DNA of 64,000 bases from Haematobia irritans (GCF_050003625.1 NC_134398.1:96929674-96993673); one strand, 5' to 3'. Positions 21,101-31,777 are shown, counted from the stretch's first letter. The notes: generated from the sequence alone by a model not told the origin. A program made the numbers and translations.

Positions 21101-21719
21101 TATCAAGAAAACGAGGACTACACCATTACATCCACAATCCGATGGCATGGTAGAAAGGTTTAATCGCACTCTGGAGGAACATCTTCGAAAAGTAGTGGAC
21201 AACGGCCAGAGGGACTGGGACGAGCATATACCAAAGTTTTTGCTGTCGTATAGATCTGCCATTCATGATTCCACCTCTCGAACACCGGCCAATGTTCTAT
21301 TCGGAACTGAGTTGAAGTTGCCTGGAGATCTGATATTCGGCGCTAAACCTAATGAGCTCGCCATGGAAAAAAACAGAAACGACATCCCAAACACTTTCGG
21401 TGAAGTTCACGAATCAGTGCGCAACAAAATAAAAATGGTCAGCAACAGAATGAAGGCGAGATACGATCGTGCTGTAAATACTGAGGGCTTCCAAGAAGAA
21501 GAATTGGTTCTGCTGTTTAACCCGCAACGAAAGAAAGGATTGTGTCCTAAACTGCAAACACAGTGGGAAGGCCCATACAAAGTCATCAAGAAGATCAATG
21601 ATGTTGTATACCGGATTCAGAAGGACGACAGCCCTAGATCAAAGATGAAAGTTGTACATCTGGAACGATTGACTCCTTACGGAACAGGTTCTGTGCCTGT
21701 TCGGGACGAACAGGCTTAA
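18123..21719 (+). CDS. pol: Pol polyprotein: PR-RT-RNase H-integrase (gypsy copy 1)
   Basis: The frame is open from 18123 without an in-frame ATG, consistent with Gag-Pol fusion by frameshifting. Positions below count from 18267. Aspartic protease LDTGAS at about 3-8. Reverse transcriptase with FCVDYRKLND and the catalytic YLDD at 420-423. RNase H with DTDAS at about 568. Integrase with an HHCC zinc module (HNGPSGGHLGI..CEKC) and catalytic D867, D927 and E963 (35 residues between the last two). A GPY-like C-terminus (EGPYKVIKKI) follows. No envelope ORF is present. All catalytic residues that I can check are intact. Domain order (integrase after RNase H) places it in Ty3/gypsy. Clade is not assigned. 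Confidence 0.93.
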   Translation, partial: VTFKLNRASSAGQELAPTDDGPTISIAIVQQKNNNLTIAGVINGDKRTLTLDTGASKSIIRSDLVKGKVTPLIGVKLRTATGEPATVYGKVTVKLTIANKSVTYDFIVADIVDEVIIGADFMIAFGLNLDMKRRVMTWCDAEITVNVGYDENTPVRRLTTSQSESIPPNAEAIIWVSMNGDCEVGQLWVVEPAENKSNNILIANALVTTNEERLIPVRVLNMSDNHEQIAKFSDIGKCTPAEAIVNLEGNSSKTHGAVRKHLEGYFEAWTRHLSPSERNKAKQLLRKNASAFASEKGNQGRTSVVKHEIKTAEERPIKQAPRSVPLAKRDEVQKLIKEMAESGVIEPSSSPWCSPVVLVKKKDGSTRFCVDYRKLNDVTKKDSYPLPRIDDTLDTLAGTTWFSTLDLQSGYWQVEIAEKDKEKTAFGVNGGLWQFNVMPFGLCNAPATFERLMERVLKGLHWKSCLIYLDDIIVMGKTFDEHLKNLKDVIQQLSAAGLRLNAKKCSLFQREVKYLGHHVTAEGISTDEDKIQAVRDWPRPRNLHELRSFLGLCTYYRRFVPNFASIAASLHKLTQKGQKFQWSDEQEDSFQHLKELLCSAPVLAYPIPGEKFVLDTDASAHGIGGVLSQQIDGKENVIGYFSRTLSKPEKNYCVTRRELLAVIEGVKHYHKYLYGQHFLLRTDHSALRWLLQFKNPEAQLARWIERLQSYDFSIEHRKGGKHGNADALSRRPCSIECKHCSKAEHKEEIVDIRLLHIESGVDWPTEQRKDPILNKIISAKEENKKPSKKDIAAESPLMKAYWAQWDSLVLVNGSLQRKWESEDGKSSRNLIIVPDSKIREVLAEFHNGPSGGHLGITKTAEKVKQRFYWVGCQKSIAEWVANCEKCMKAKGPTRKSRGPMQEYRPGAPFERIAMDVAGPFPVSDSGNRYVLVVMDYFSKWPEVYAIPNQEAKTIVDVVNNNWICRYGVPSEIHSDQGRNFESAIFKEMCESLGIKKTRTTPLHPQSDGMVERFNRTLEEHLRKVVDNGQRDWDEHIPKFLLSYRSAIHDSTSRTPANVLFGTELKLPGDLIFGAKPNELAMEKNRNDIPNTFGEVHESVRNKIKMVSNRMKARYDRAVNTEGFQEEELVLLFNPQRKKGLCPKLQTQWEGPYKVIKKINDVVYRIQKDDSPRSKMKVVHLERLTPYGTGSVPVRDEQA
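18129..18170 (+). promoter_or_regulatory. Programmed -1 frameshift signal (gag-pol)
   Basis: TTTAAAC at 18129-18135 is read in the gag frame as CCT TTA AAC TAA, i.e. the slippery pattern U UUA AAC one codon before the stop. After a 7-nt spacer, AGCTAGTTC (18143-18151) pairs fully with GAGCTGGCT (18162-18170), counting G-U pairs. The loop is 10 nt. The loop GGGGC can pair with GCCCC at 18184-18188, giving a possible pseudoknot. The pol frame is exactly -1 relative to gag and opens at 18123. Confidence 0.85.
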
Positions 21720-21731
21720 GCGGGAGGCAGT

Positions 21732-22333
21732 GTTACGAATTTGATAATTATAGATATAAGTTTATTTAAATTAGTTTCCGTTAATTTAAAATTTCAAATT
21801 GTAACGATAAAATTTTGCTATCACTTGTTGGAATCATCTATTCATTTTCTAGTATTTTCCTGAATTTCTTTTATGTTCTTTTGTTTGCTTACCGAAATGT
21901 TAGTTCTTACTCTCTCATAGAATAGCAACCCCTTTGCTTTGTTATTCTGCATTCTCATTTCATCTCATTGTCTATTGTCATTGTTGTTGTAGTAATGCGA
22001 GCATATATCTATGTGAGTGTGTATGTGTTTGGCAGCCACCAGACGAATAACTTAATGGTCGTAGATCCTTCTAGCATTGTCTAAGAATGTTCTGGCGTTG
22101 CCAGAATATTGTAGTGCTACCAGAATGTTCTCGTATTGCCACACCGTCATATATAAAAGCGCTCACATGCTGCTAACGAGTCAGTCTTAATTAAAGCGTC
22201 AAACGAATAACTTCAGTGTGGACGAATTGTAAAGTGTGAAGTCATAGTAAATAAATTGTAGATTGTCGTTATTTAAAAGAACTGTGTTTTAATTGTCGGG
22301 TAATTAAAAACGCCTAAATATAAAAACGTAACA
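21732..22333 (+). repeat. 3' LTR of gypsy copy 1
   Basis: It begins TGTTACG after the purine tract GCGGGAGGCAG (21721-21731) and ends CGTAACA, a perfect 7-bp terminal inverted repeat. It is uninterrupted and contains the TATA/initiator pair. It provides the empty site for the insertion in the 5' LTR. Confidence 0.9.
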
Positions 22334-22384
22334 ATATTAAAAATAAAACATACATGGAGCTGCCCACCAATATACATGACTTAC

Positions 22385-23160
22385 CATAAACCAGTTGATC
22401 ATGAATTTCAATGTCTGGCACAGACAAAGGAAACTCTTTTGCTGTATGACTCTCATGGCTCACAGCCACGTCAGATTGATGCCTTTTAGATGTCGAAGGT
22501 ATTTCAGTTCTATCGCCCATTTCAGACATTTCAAGACATCGCATTGGATTTGTTTCCTTTGCTCTGGTGTCGCTGAGCGTTATCTTGTTGGAGGAGAATG
22601 TGACTGATTTCTATGTCGTCTAGCATGTGGTGACCGTGAATGACTACGCTTTGACCACACCACTTGTAAAAGAAGATTGGGCTTGTGTATTCGATCGGGA
22701 ATTATCTATATTATTAACCAATGTATTGTAATGATCACCAACTGTATCATTTTCAGAAGATGGTGATGCACCACCACTGGTCTTGGTGGAGTTACAATTT
22801 GCTCTGAATTACCAGAATGTTCCACCGCATTTGGTATTGCGGTGTCCAGCGGTTGCTCTTGTATATTTGAATTGGAAGAATGTTAAGTCTAGACGGAGTT
22901 ACAGTTTGTTCTGTTCCATCTGTGGTTCGTCCTTCGATAAGTGCCATTGTATTTTCCAAATCGTTGTCTTGAGGTTCCTGTTTAACCAAGTTGCCAACTT
23001 GGGTGGTTGATTTCTTTTTGATGTTTCTCCAGCATTACCACTTAGCATTATTGGTCTGTGATGCGTGTTCAGCACGTTCTTTGTTACATGGAGAATCATT
23101 GTTAGTATCCAACAATGTTGATGTTTTCTTTTCAACTACTTGCTCCTTAATATATGCGTT
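22385..23160 (-). pseudogene. Decayed coding region with RS-like stretch
   Basis: Minus-strand fragments read VKQEPQDNDLENTMALIEGR, KRSHSRSPHARRHRNQSHSP and MGDRTEIPSTSKRHQSDVAV. The last open stretch ends at a good 5' splice site (GTAAGT, minus strand, at 22384). Frames change between fragments and stops are present. The Arg/Ser-rich piece recalls splicing-related proteins, but nothing allows a family name. It is either a decayed host exon cluster or TE cargo. Confidence 0.35.
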
Positions 23161-23289
23161 CAACAATACACATACACATACACACTACACATACACAAAA
23201 TGCCATCTTCCATGTTAGTTTGACATTATTAATATCATGGGGGGTACACACGTTTGCTCGTTACTTTACCTCTATTAATATGCCTTGAT

Positions 23290-23480
23290 TTTAGAGAAGT
23301 CACTAAATTCAAATCTCCTTGCAGAAAACTAAAATCTTTGGATGCTACATTCTTGTAAACATTCAAAAGCTGACCAATGAAAAATGAGTGGCTTATGACA
23401 AGAAAAAGTTTCCAGAAACATTACAAGTGCAAGCAATTAAAATTGTTAAAATCAACAACTTCTGGGTGAAAATGTGCATC
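23290..23480 (+). repeat. Exon-like segment shared with 5888-5960
   Basis: It has the same CTTGCAG acceptor-like site and AAAACTAAAAT..TGGATGCTACATTCTTG start as 5888-5960, diverging after about 70 bp. The frame is broken by a stop soon after. Confidence 0.45.
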
Positions 23481-24149
23481 ACATCGTCAGTTTAATTTAT
23501 ATGCTATTATCAGTTTAAAATTGATATTTTGTGAATTCCTTCTGCTGGAAATCAATTCTAACCGCGGTCCAGTATGATCCTAATTTCAAATTGCACGCAT
23601 ATTAATAAATTTTAATGCTGTTTTATGACACCAACAGGAAGGAAATCGAATTATCAATGCAAAAGTGTTTACAAATAATGTTTAAGATATTTAAAGTTTT
23701 GTTGTTTGTTTTTTTTTTTGTTCTTATTTGTTTATATGTTTAATAAGATTATTATTTACCAATTGGTATTGTAGTGTATTATGTAGTATATTGTTATATA
23801 TTTTATTTTGATGAAAATTAATAAATTATACAAAATTCATAGAATTTTGGCTTTGACTTTCAATTTGAAGTGGGGATATCATTCATACAAATTTAGGTTG
23901 AAAAGTATTTGCATCGATGCTAATTTTGATTTTGACTCGAATCGAAAATTGTTTGACAAATTATTGAGTAGCGATGCATTTCAATTTGAGGATAACACTT
24001 GAGAAATTATTGCTAATGTGTTGCATTTCACTGTTGAGGGTAATGTCTGTTTTTTGTTGAGAACGCGATTTTCTCAACAATTTCTCAACTTGAATATCAC
24101 CCTAATCCTTTGTTGAAATTTAGCATTTTTCAAACATTTGTGTTTATTG
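23481..24149. other. AT-rich spacer with MITE-like right end
   Basis: Nothing coding is seen. The right end (GTGTTTATTGGGTAG, about 24139-24153) is the reverse of CTACCCAATAAACAC at about 5645, so a small dispersed element probably ends here, next to the copia fragment. Confidence 0.35.
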
Positions 24150-24314
24150 GGTAGTATCCAATGCACAGCAAAAAGTTTCAAATGAGTCAGGCAAACAATA
24201 AAGAAGTAAAATTGCGAGTAAATCGTCTCCGATGCTAACATTTATTTCTTTAAGTTTGTTTACTGCGTCGAAGAAGTCGTTTAAGTTTTCTCTGACATTA
24301 TCACCATCTTTCAT
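24150..24314 (-). pseudogene. Ty1/copia gag fragment
   Basis: The minus frame from 24314 reads MKDGDNVRENLNDFFDAVNK, then INVSIGDDLLAILLLYCLPD and SFETF. This is the conserved core of copia-type Gag (the MK.G..V..H...F..L...L...G....DD....LL.SLP pattern). A stop lies just upstream. Only this core is left. Confidence 0.8.
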
Positions 24315-24566
24315 GCGTATTTTCTATAAATGTATACTTCCAAAGTAAAGTCCGATTTATTTCTTCGTTTTCCCGAAACTGAGCCTGGGCACATAACCTG
24401 TTGTTAATTCACTTGTGGCTTATTGCAGACTGACTGGTAAAATTTGAATCTTAGTACAATCGGATAAAGTAATGATAATAAATGACATTTCAAAACAGAC
24501 TAGATTAAACATGAGTATAAAAAGGAGTTACAAAATACAGTGTTGTAATTTATTTGATAATATGCA

Positions 24567-24955
24567 GGTGACTACATCGTACTCTCTAACACATTCCCGC
24601 TACATCATCGAATTGTGAAACCCTACAAGCCCATTAGGAATGCAGTTTTAGACTAGAAGCAGCAAATCTTCAATTATTGTCTTAGCAAAGCCCGACTTTG
24701 TGTGGAAAATGGTTTTGGTATTAAGTGCTCGAAAATTGTTTGCCTTTCAAAAACCATGTTCTGTGGACATGGTATATTTGCACAATTTTATGATAAGAAC
24801 TCGAAAACGTAAATACTATCATTCACTTTTTTTCTGACACCAACTATGCATCACAAGGAAGATCACATGAATCTGGTATAATAGTTCTCGATAAAATAAA
24901 AGATTATTTCAATTCTGATGAAGGATATTTACCTTGGCAGAGAAAATATGCTTAA
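24567..24955 (+). pseudogene. PIF/Harbinger transposase C-terminal remnant
   Basis: GDYIVLSNTFPLHH, FNYCLSKARLCVENGFGI, LHNFMIRTRKRK (after a frameshift) and DYFNSDEGYLPWQRKYA appear in order. They match the C-terminal half of the DDE_Tnp_4 (Harbinger) nuclease, including the RLS.AR..VEN.FGI block with its catalytic Glu. There is one internal stop and at least one frameshift. The terminal TAA (24953-24955) coincides with the insertion point of the next MITE. Confidence 0.75.
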
Positions 24956-25319
24956 GGCCGGTATGCACCTCTAGCGAAAAATTTCATTCCCATAAGAAAT
25001 GCATTGCTATTTATGCTAACGAAATTTTCGGTAGCGTTCAATTTCGTAAGCTGGCACGCACCTCTAATGAAAATAACAGGGTTGTTAAAAGCATATTTTG
25101 GCAGCAAGCATTTAATTTATTACAATCATTGTGTGCGTAAAAGTTTTAAAAGGTCTGTAAATAATAAACAATTTATTTGAGGAATATTTGGAACATATAT
25201 TAACAATTTTTAAAAGCGATTAGCTCGTTTAAAATTTGTGTACACAGCCCTGTTTTTTTGTTGTAGAATTCAATAAATTTTTTGCTACCGAAAATTTCGC
25301 TAGAGGTGCATACCGGCCT
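24955..25319. mobile_element. Harbinger-type MITE, TTA duplication
   Basis: The ends AGGCCGGTATGCACCTCTAG and CTAGAGGTGCATACCGGCCT are perfect inverted repeats. They are flanked by TTA at 24952-24954 and 25320-25322. It is non-coding. The subterminal motif CGAAAATTTC is repeated inside. Confidence 0.9.
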
Positions 25320-25323
25320 TTAC

Positions 25324-25588
25324 CACCAAAAAGTTTTTCAGCGGTGGATTATCCCACCTCAGTAATGCTGGTGACATTTCTGAGGGTTTCAAAGCTTCTG
25401 TAAGTAGTTTCACTGCAATGTGGAACGCCGTTCGGACTCGGCTATAAAAAGGAGGCCCCTTGTAATTGAGCCTAACATGGAATCGGGCAGCACTCAGTGA
25501 TAAGAGAGAAGTTCACCAATGTGGTATCACAATGGACTGAATAGTCTAAGTGAGCCTGATACATCGGGCTGCCACCTAACCTAACCTA
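25324..25588 (+). mobile_element. SINE copy lacking its tRNA head
   Basis: Body and CCTAACCTAACCT tail match 4500-4772 closely. The tRNA-like promoter head is absent, and the body starts 2 bp after the MITE target duplication. 5' truncation is typical of retroposed SINE copies. Confidence 0.88.
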
Positions 25589-26529
25589 GTTTCACTTATA
25601 TTTAGTAATATTAATAAATTTAATGTATATACATTAGAAAAGTACTTTAAATAACGTAACAAAATACTGTAATATAAAAAGTAAAACTTAAAAAAATTTA
25701 AATCACACTTGTCATTAAAAAACAAAATACAGTAATATAAATTCAAATTCGGCTATATCGTCGTTGTCAAATGTATCCATCATCGGATTGATAAAGCCAA
25801 AAAATCCAGAATGGCTTCTTTTTCCTCATTCTGCTATATTAACCATTTTGCAAACAGATCTCACGAGTTCAGAGTCCAAATCAGATCGTTCATCGTCGCG
25901 TCGAGGATCCTTCGCGCTTGCGGAATTGTTCTGAAATGTGATATTTGCTATTTCGACATTTCTTTTATATCCTACTTACAAATGAATATTATGATGAGGA
26001 GGCTTGTTTTTGTTCCAATTCAAAATCATTTTTGAATAGGGATGGGCACGAAAAAAAAACTTCACTTAACCATTCTTTCGCGTCGAAAAATGAGAGTTGA
26101 AATTGCTAGTGCCGCCTCACTAGCAATTTCAACTCCTGTGGTCACCACCACGGTTCCCACAAATGATAATAACGCCATTTCATTTGCCACTGTTGTTACA
26201 TCGTGGGGAATAACATCATGGGGTGACCAGTTAAAACACGTAAAAATAAAATAGCTCAAGTCAGAGTGAAACTTTCTGTTCAACCAACTTAAGCCCATAA
26301 CTCACGTTCAATGGTTACTATACAAAAGTCACTGTTCCCGACTTATATTTCGCAAGATAATTCGTCACAAAGGGATGTTAGTGTCCTATACCGGAGACTC
26401 TTCGTAGACTGAAATTAATACATTGAGATGCAAAGCGGCTGGCAATGTATAAGTTCCGATAACTATTTCAGGCACGTTTTAAAATTCAACTAGTGTTTTG
26501 AATCGATAAAATGCAAGATATATGCATAA
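25589..26529. other. Unassigned region with weak coding traces
   Basis: A minus-strand stretch around 25740-25930 reads like degenerate acidic protein (GFINPMMDTFDNDDIAEFEF) but no frame persists. GCTAGTGCCGCCTCACTAGC at about 26106-26125 is a short palindrome. No recognised gene. Confidence 0.3.
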
Positions 26530-26691
26530 AGGTTGAATTACACACCATGCGTCAATCCGTGCGTTGATGGAAGTGTTGATTTTTTTCTGTTTGTGGCAGA
26601 CTGTTCGAGCTTTTGATTTCAAAGAGAAATTTCAACTCTTCAATCCTCGGACGTATAGTACGCATTGAACGAATGGTATGTAATTCTACCT
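26530..26691. mobile_element. Harbinger-type MITE, TAA duplication
   Basis: AGGTTGAATTACACACCATG at the left and the inverse-like CGAATGGTATGTAATTCTAC(CT) at the right form imperfect ~22-bp TIRs. TAA flanks both ends (26527-26529, 26692-26694). It is 162 bp and non-coding. Confidence 0.8.
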
Positions 26692-26702
26692 TAATTAATG
26701 CC

Positions 26703-27106
26703 GACAATAACGAAGAAAAATTCATCCCGACTTGGTTAATTCACTTGAAAATTATAAAATTATATATAAGCCCTATTGTACTATACATTTTAAAAGAGAG
26801 CATAACAAAAGTTGGGCTGAACAAGAAATTGAGCTACTGCCCAATGTGTGAATGACCAAATTCAAAAGATTATACTCCAACTATTGAAAAATCACTTCGT
26901 GACATACTAGTTGCATTGCTAGTCCGTTGCATTGAAGGACAATTGAAAGTTAAAATCACACCCAATGAGAACAGCGTGAATTTAGAAAATGTAGTTTGCT
27001 TCCAGAGCATACAAATTATTATAAATAATTTTGGAATAAAAAAATTGGGTTGGCTAGAATTGAATAAAAAAAATGGTCAAATTTCGACTAGCAATGAAAG
27101 ATCCAA
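26703..27106 (+). pseudogene. Unrecognised protein fragment
   Basis: A frame with one stop reads NNEEKFIPTWLIHLKIIKLY, KKLSYCPMCE, then EKSLRDILVALLVRCIEGQ and NVVCFQSIQIIINNFGIKKL. It reads as biased, plausible protein but has no motif I can name. It ends where the 2.8-kb element begins. Confidence 0.3.
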
Positions 27107-29942
27107 CACTGAAAAAACAGTGAACCCTTTTCCATTGCAAAATGAACTAAACTGTAGTAATATTGACCATGATTTAGCCCTTAAGATTTTTTTCAACTTG
27201 TCTAGTTTATAATTCTCTTAAATTTTAGTTCATCTATAACATTGTAGTTTAGTTCATTTTTACAACACCATAAGATTTATATAACCCTACCAAGTTAAAA
27301 AGTCAGTATTATTTTGGTTTACTTGCTTATTTTGTGGGAAACCCGATAATAAAAATTGGTTAACAGTCTCTTTAAAATGTCGACGACTAAACTATAAATA
27401 AATCAATCATTCCACAGTACAGAGAAATTAAATAATTAAAGGAACAACAAACCGTTTTACTATTATGAAAATTTTCATACATTAAAATTAAACTTTCTTT
27501 AAACAAAAGTACTTTAATATAAAAACTTATGATGAAAGTTCTTAATACAATGTTTTTTGTAAATAAAAATTATGACCACTTGGAACAGAGAGTAGTTCAT
27601 TTGAACCCGCTGTTTGGACATTTTGACTTATCCTATTTTTATTCATCGTAGGTAATTTTTTCACATATCTTGCTGGAAAAAATGGAAACAAAAATGAAAA
27701 TTATTAAAAATTAACACCATGTAATGAAATCATTTTAGCTTGGGGGCATTTTACCAAATGGTGTAAGGAATTCAACTTTTCTTTGGAAAACGTATCTCAT
27801 AAAATTTGTACCTGAAACAATTAGAGAAATAATGAAGTATTCTAAATAAACTCATAAAACTGTGTTGTTATCGATGTGAAGGATATAATAAAATAAATAT
27901 TCTAGTTGAAAGAAAGCCAAGGTTTTAATATAAAACTTACCAATTCTCTATTAAATTGTACGCTGAGGGGAAATATAAAAATTGTCCAAATTTATTTGGG
28001 TTACTCTGAAATTAAATATTTATTTTTTACATTAAATAAAATTATTAAAAAGGTTTTCAAAAAATCTAATGAAAAAAATAATAATATACTTAAAAAACCA
28101 AATATTCTTGATAAACCTAGACAGTCATTATTCGTCAAAATGACGACACGTAATTTAATTTCGATTTAAAATGCATTTTAGTCTATTGGGAAATGGTAAA
28201 TTTAAGTTATTCTAATTCGACCGTTTTATGAATTTTTGTTTTATACTAAAAACCAAATTGAATAAGAAAATAAATTCAAGTTTGGTTCACTTTTTCGCTC
28301 ACGATGAAAATTATAGCGTCTTGAAATCAGCCGTAGTCAAAATGACGAAGGATGACGTTAATGTACAAAAAAATAAGGATGACTGTCGAGGGTTAAAAGA
28401 AAGTTAAAGAATCCTTACCAATTCACTATTAAATTACAGGCAAAGGAGTACTAAACATTTTCCAAAATTTTAAGGGGTTATTCTTAAATATTTGTTTTTA
28501 CATTAAAAATATCACATTGCTTTCCAAAAAATTTGATTAAAGAAATACTAAAACAAGGTATTAAAAACCAGTAATTTTGATGATAAAAAGGTCACAAAAA
28601 CGTAAATATTCTAGTTGAAATAAAGCCAATTTTTAAAAGAAAACTTACCAATTCTCTATTTTTTAAATTTGTTCGAATCCATCTGGAGTTGCTCTGAAAT
28701 TAAATATTGTTTTTACAACAAAGAAAAATATTAAACTGGTTTCCAAAAAAAGTAATTAACAAATAATAATATACATAAAAAATATTCTTTTTAAAAGAAA
28801 GTCATATTAAACTTAACTTACTTACCAATTTATGAATAAACTATACGCTGAGAAATAACAAAAATTCATCTGGAATTGAATATTAATTTTTTACATAGAA
28901 TAATAAAAAATTCAATACACTTTCAATTTCAACATATTTTCCTAAATATTCTTAATAACTTTTTTTCTAAACTACCGATAAAATATTAATAACTTTCATT
29001 TAAAAGGTTTAATAAACAAACACCAATATATGTCTCAAAAATCCATAATATTCCATGCCTTTATATTCCCTTGTTGCATACTTACTCAAAAGATGCAACA
29101 GCCCACGCCAACTATACAACTGAAGCATGCCAAACAAAACCAAGCAAAGCCAAAACATCCCTACAACAACAAAAACACATGTGCCTTTATTGTAAACAAC
29201 ACCTCATCCAGCCAAATAAACCATCCGCGAATAACAAACACACACACACAAACCACTAAATGAATAAAAATAAAAAAAACCCCACGCTCATGTATACACA
29301 ACAAAACTCAAGTAACATTATCTTTACATTATTCACATTCCACTATGCCGATAAAGATCTCTGTACTATGCATAAGTTCATCGCATCTGCTGCCAGTTTA
29401 CTCTAAGAATAATATTCGTAAAGGCACACCAGTTTATGAACGATGAAACGTTTAACTTAAAATTTGCAAAATTTTCATGAAATGTTATCTACCATTTTTG
29501 ACGAAAATGTCTATAAATTTAATTACATGTGAACTAAAAATATTGCATTGGGTATTTTTTTACCAACAATTATTAACTATAGGAGTTGTCAGTAAGAAAT
29601 TGCTATCCACTTTCAAGTTAATTTTTCGTAAAAAAACATTTTCTCATACAAAAAAATCTTATAGTAAATTGCACTTATTATTTAGAAAATACTTTACATT
29701 TCACAAGTAGTTTTATAGCATGACAAACGAATTTTTTACTACCAGTTAAGAAATTTTTTAAGGAAATTTTCATCGTATCTTGTAGGCCATGAACTAAACG
29801 ATTGCTACTTAGAATTTGTAAGATTTCCTTTCGACCAGTTAATTTTCGTTGAAGATACGAAAAATGAACAAAAATTCTGGAAAATTCTTGTAATAAATTA
29901 TTGTAAAAATCTTCTTAAACTTACGAGACACTTTTTTCTGTG
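27107..29942. mobile_element. 2.8-kb non-coding element, copy 1
   Basis: It starts CACTGAAAAAACAGTGAACC and ends GAGACACTTTTTTCTGTG. The first 12-14 bp of each end are imperfect inverted repeats. The interior has four or more degenerate tandem blocks marked by CTTACCAATTCTCTATTAAA and TACGCTGAGG, and a 3' domain with TGTCTCAAAAATCCATAATA. Copies at 40465-43758 and 49002-51828 share the whole architecture. There is no transposase, so it is non-autonomous. Superfamily is unresolved. Confidence 0.85.
28115..28392. mobile_element. piggyBac-type MITE nested in 2.8-kb element
   Basis: The ends CCTAGACAGTCAT and ATGACTGTCGAGGG are near-perfect TIRs. The right flank is TTAA, and the left is TAAA (ATAA in the copy 3 version). 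The corresponding position in copy 2 (about 41475) is empty and reads TTAAAAGAA. Confidence 0.75.
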
Positions 29943-30430
29943 AACTTATACTGTATAAAAAATTCTATATCGGATCCGCTGAATGAAATTTAATGAGAAG
30001 CGAGAATAAATCGTTTCATTCCAGTCTATCGCAATCATTTTGGAATGATGATGAAAATAATTTTTCTATTTAAATAAAAATTAATTAGTTAAACATTTAC
30101 CATTTACTTTGGATATAACTTTGTTGTTGTTCATTTTATTTTTGGAACATAGTAATTTATTCTTGTGATTTCATTCGTTGCTACCATAGTAGTGCAACAT
30201 CAATCGCATTGCCTTCTTTATAATTACGATGCAAGGCTAGCAGCATTTGTGTTTATTGTCCCGATGCCCAGTAAAAAGAAACGGTTGTAAAATAAAATTT
30301 AGTAAATAAAACTTTATTTTGTTAACATTTTTCTATAATACCTCATGCACATTACACTTCCAAAATCCACTTTAACTGGATTTCGAGCTTAATGTGAATG
30401 GGCTATTAATTTCATGTTATATACATTAGG
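29943..30430. other. Unassigned AT-rich spacer
   Basis: No gene, RNA or repeat is recognised. It contains CATTTGTGTTTATTG near 30246, similar to dispersed ends elsewhere in the window. Confidence 0.35.
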
Positions 30431-31777
30431 TGTGTTCCTTTACTTTACTCGTAGTAAAAAGTAGTAAAAGAGAGAAATATTGAAAATCCTCTCAGATTTC
30501 TATATTTGTTAAATGTACAGGAACGAAAATATAGTAAAAATTGTAAAAATGTCAAATAAAAAACAAAAGAAGCATTGTGATTTCAATAAATATTTTCAGA
30601 ACATGTAGGTAAATTAAATACTTTTATATCGAAATTTTTTTGACAAGTGGCAGATTTTTTGCAGGAAACTTTGAAATCCTTATTACGATAGAAAGAAGCT
30701 ATGGTTTTTACTTTGTTATAAAAAGTACTCTTTTTGCAAAATTTTTAATCAAAGTAAAACTCTGGCTTCTGGGCTATAAAGTAGAGTAATAGCGCATATT
30801 ATCAGTATCTTATAAGGTGGTGTTTTTCATTCCGTTTGTAACACATACAAATAACGAATTCTGACTATAGAAAGTATATATAGTCTTGATCAGGGAGAAA
30901 TTATAAGACGATGTCTCTCTGTCTGGCTATCTGTTGTAATAAGGCTACTTCCTTCAATAATGAACCTATAGTGCTGAAATTTTACCAGACACGTTTTTCT
31001 TCTACATGCAGGTCAACTTTGAAGATGGGACTACTTTTTTCGAAACAAGTGGTATTGGTTCGGCATTGTTTTGAAATTCCAAATTGTGGAGTCTACACGT
31101 TAAATCTAAAGCACAAAGGTGCACAAAATTTTCTTCCAGAATACGTAGAATTTTATAAGGAATGTAGTCCATCTAGAGTCAAAATACAGACCCCACTTTG
31201 TTCAAATTTTGCAAAAAAATAAATTGTAAGGCCCTATCTCGCAAATATTAGATATATTCGCACACATACACAATCTTTTTATGGTAGTTTATAAGTTCTA
31301 TCCAGCAAAGCAAAAATCATGAAAATCGGTGCATAATTGCGCGTTTGCCAAGTAACACTAAATTTCATACATCCGAGGTGTCCAACTTCCAACGTCTATA
31401 GACCAGCCCGTGAATCCACTAGGGACCTACAAACCTCTAAATATAGAGAAAAACATTTCAGCTTTGGCACAAAGAAAAAATTATGATGATATCTTAATCC
31501 ATTAAAAAGTTACAGAATTATTTCCAAAAAAAAGCGATTTGGAACTACTTTAGTTTCGAAAATTTGAAAACAAATAATTATTTTTGTCATGACATATCTA
31601 CAACCTTTACTCGAAAAAATTTGTCGAGTAACTTGTAGTAAAAAATTTTAAAAGAGACATGCATTTTGACATTGTTCTCTTAAAATTGTTTACTACTTTT
31701 ACTATTTTTTGGGGTTGAGGAACGGTTTCTAGTAAAAACTAGTAAAAGTAGTAACTAGTAGTACGTAAAGGAACACA
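30431..31777. mobile_element. 1.35-kb TIR element with TGTGTTCCTTTAC ends
   Basis: TGTGTTCCTTTAC at 30431-30443 is the perfect inverse of 31765-31777. Subterminal AGTAAAAGTAGTAA-type repeats follow at both ends. The interior (about 30830-31340) contains a dispersed segment also seen at 45240-45500 (GACCCCACTTTGTT, AAATTGT.G..CCC). The 103-codon open frame at 30911 lies in this repeat and shows no protein features. Confidence 0.7.

Larger units (their letters stand above)
15463..22333 (+). mobile_element. Ty3/gypsy retrotransposon copy 1, coding-intact
   Basis: Order: a truncated 5' LTR split by a 789-bp TIR element, a primer-binding-site-like TTGGTGTCGGAAGTG right after the LTR, gag, a -1 frameshift site, pol (protease, reverse transcriptase, RNase H, integrase), the purine tract GCGGGAGGCAG, and a 602-bp 3' LTR. 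Both gag and pol are open. The 5' LTR lacks about 160 bp of U3, so no flanking target duplication can be defined. An inverted relative lies at 59176-63792. Confidence 0.9.

Noticed and set aside
18431..21598. Several antisense frames of 60-120 codons
   Set aside because: Shadows of the intact pol gene. The same antisense frames appear in copy 2 wherever pol is conserved.
21894..22333. Alternative LTR start at TGTTAGTTCTTA
   Set aside because: It would match the 5' copy start, but the purine tract and the perfect TGTTACG/CGTAACA termini favour a start at 21732. The 5' copy is better explained as truncated.
24910..24950. CTGATGA motif as another hammerhead core
   Set aside because: No stem II or following GAAA. 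It lies in Harbinger coding sequence.
29030..29263. Gln/Lys/Thr-rich frame repeated at 42596 and 50912
   Set aside because: Conserved only because the 2.8-kb element is repeated. Indels between copies ignore the frame, so it is not under coding constraint.
30911..31222. 103-codon open frame
   Set aside because: It lies inside a dispersed repeat partly shared with 45240-45500, and the frame is not kept in that copy.
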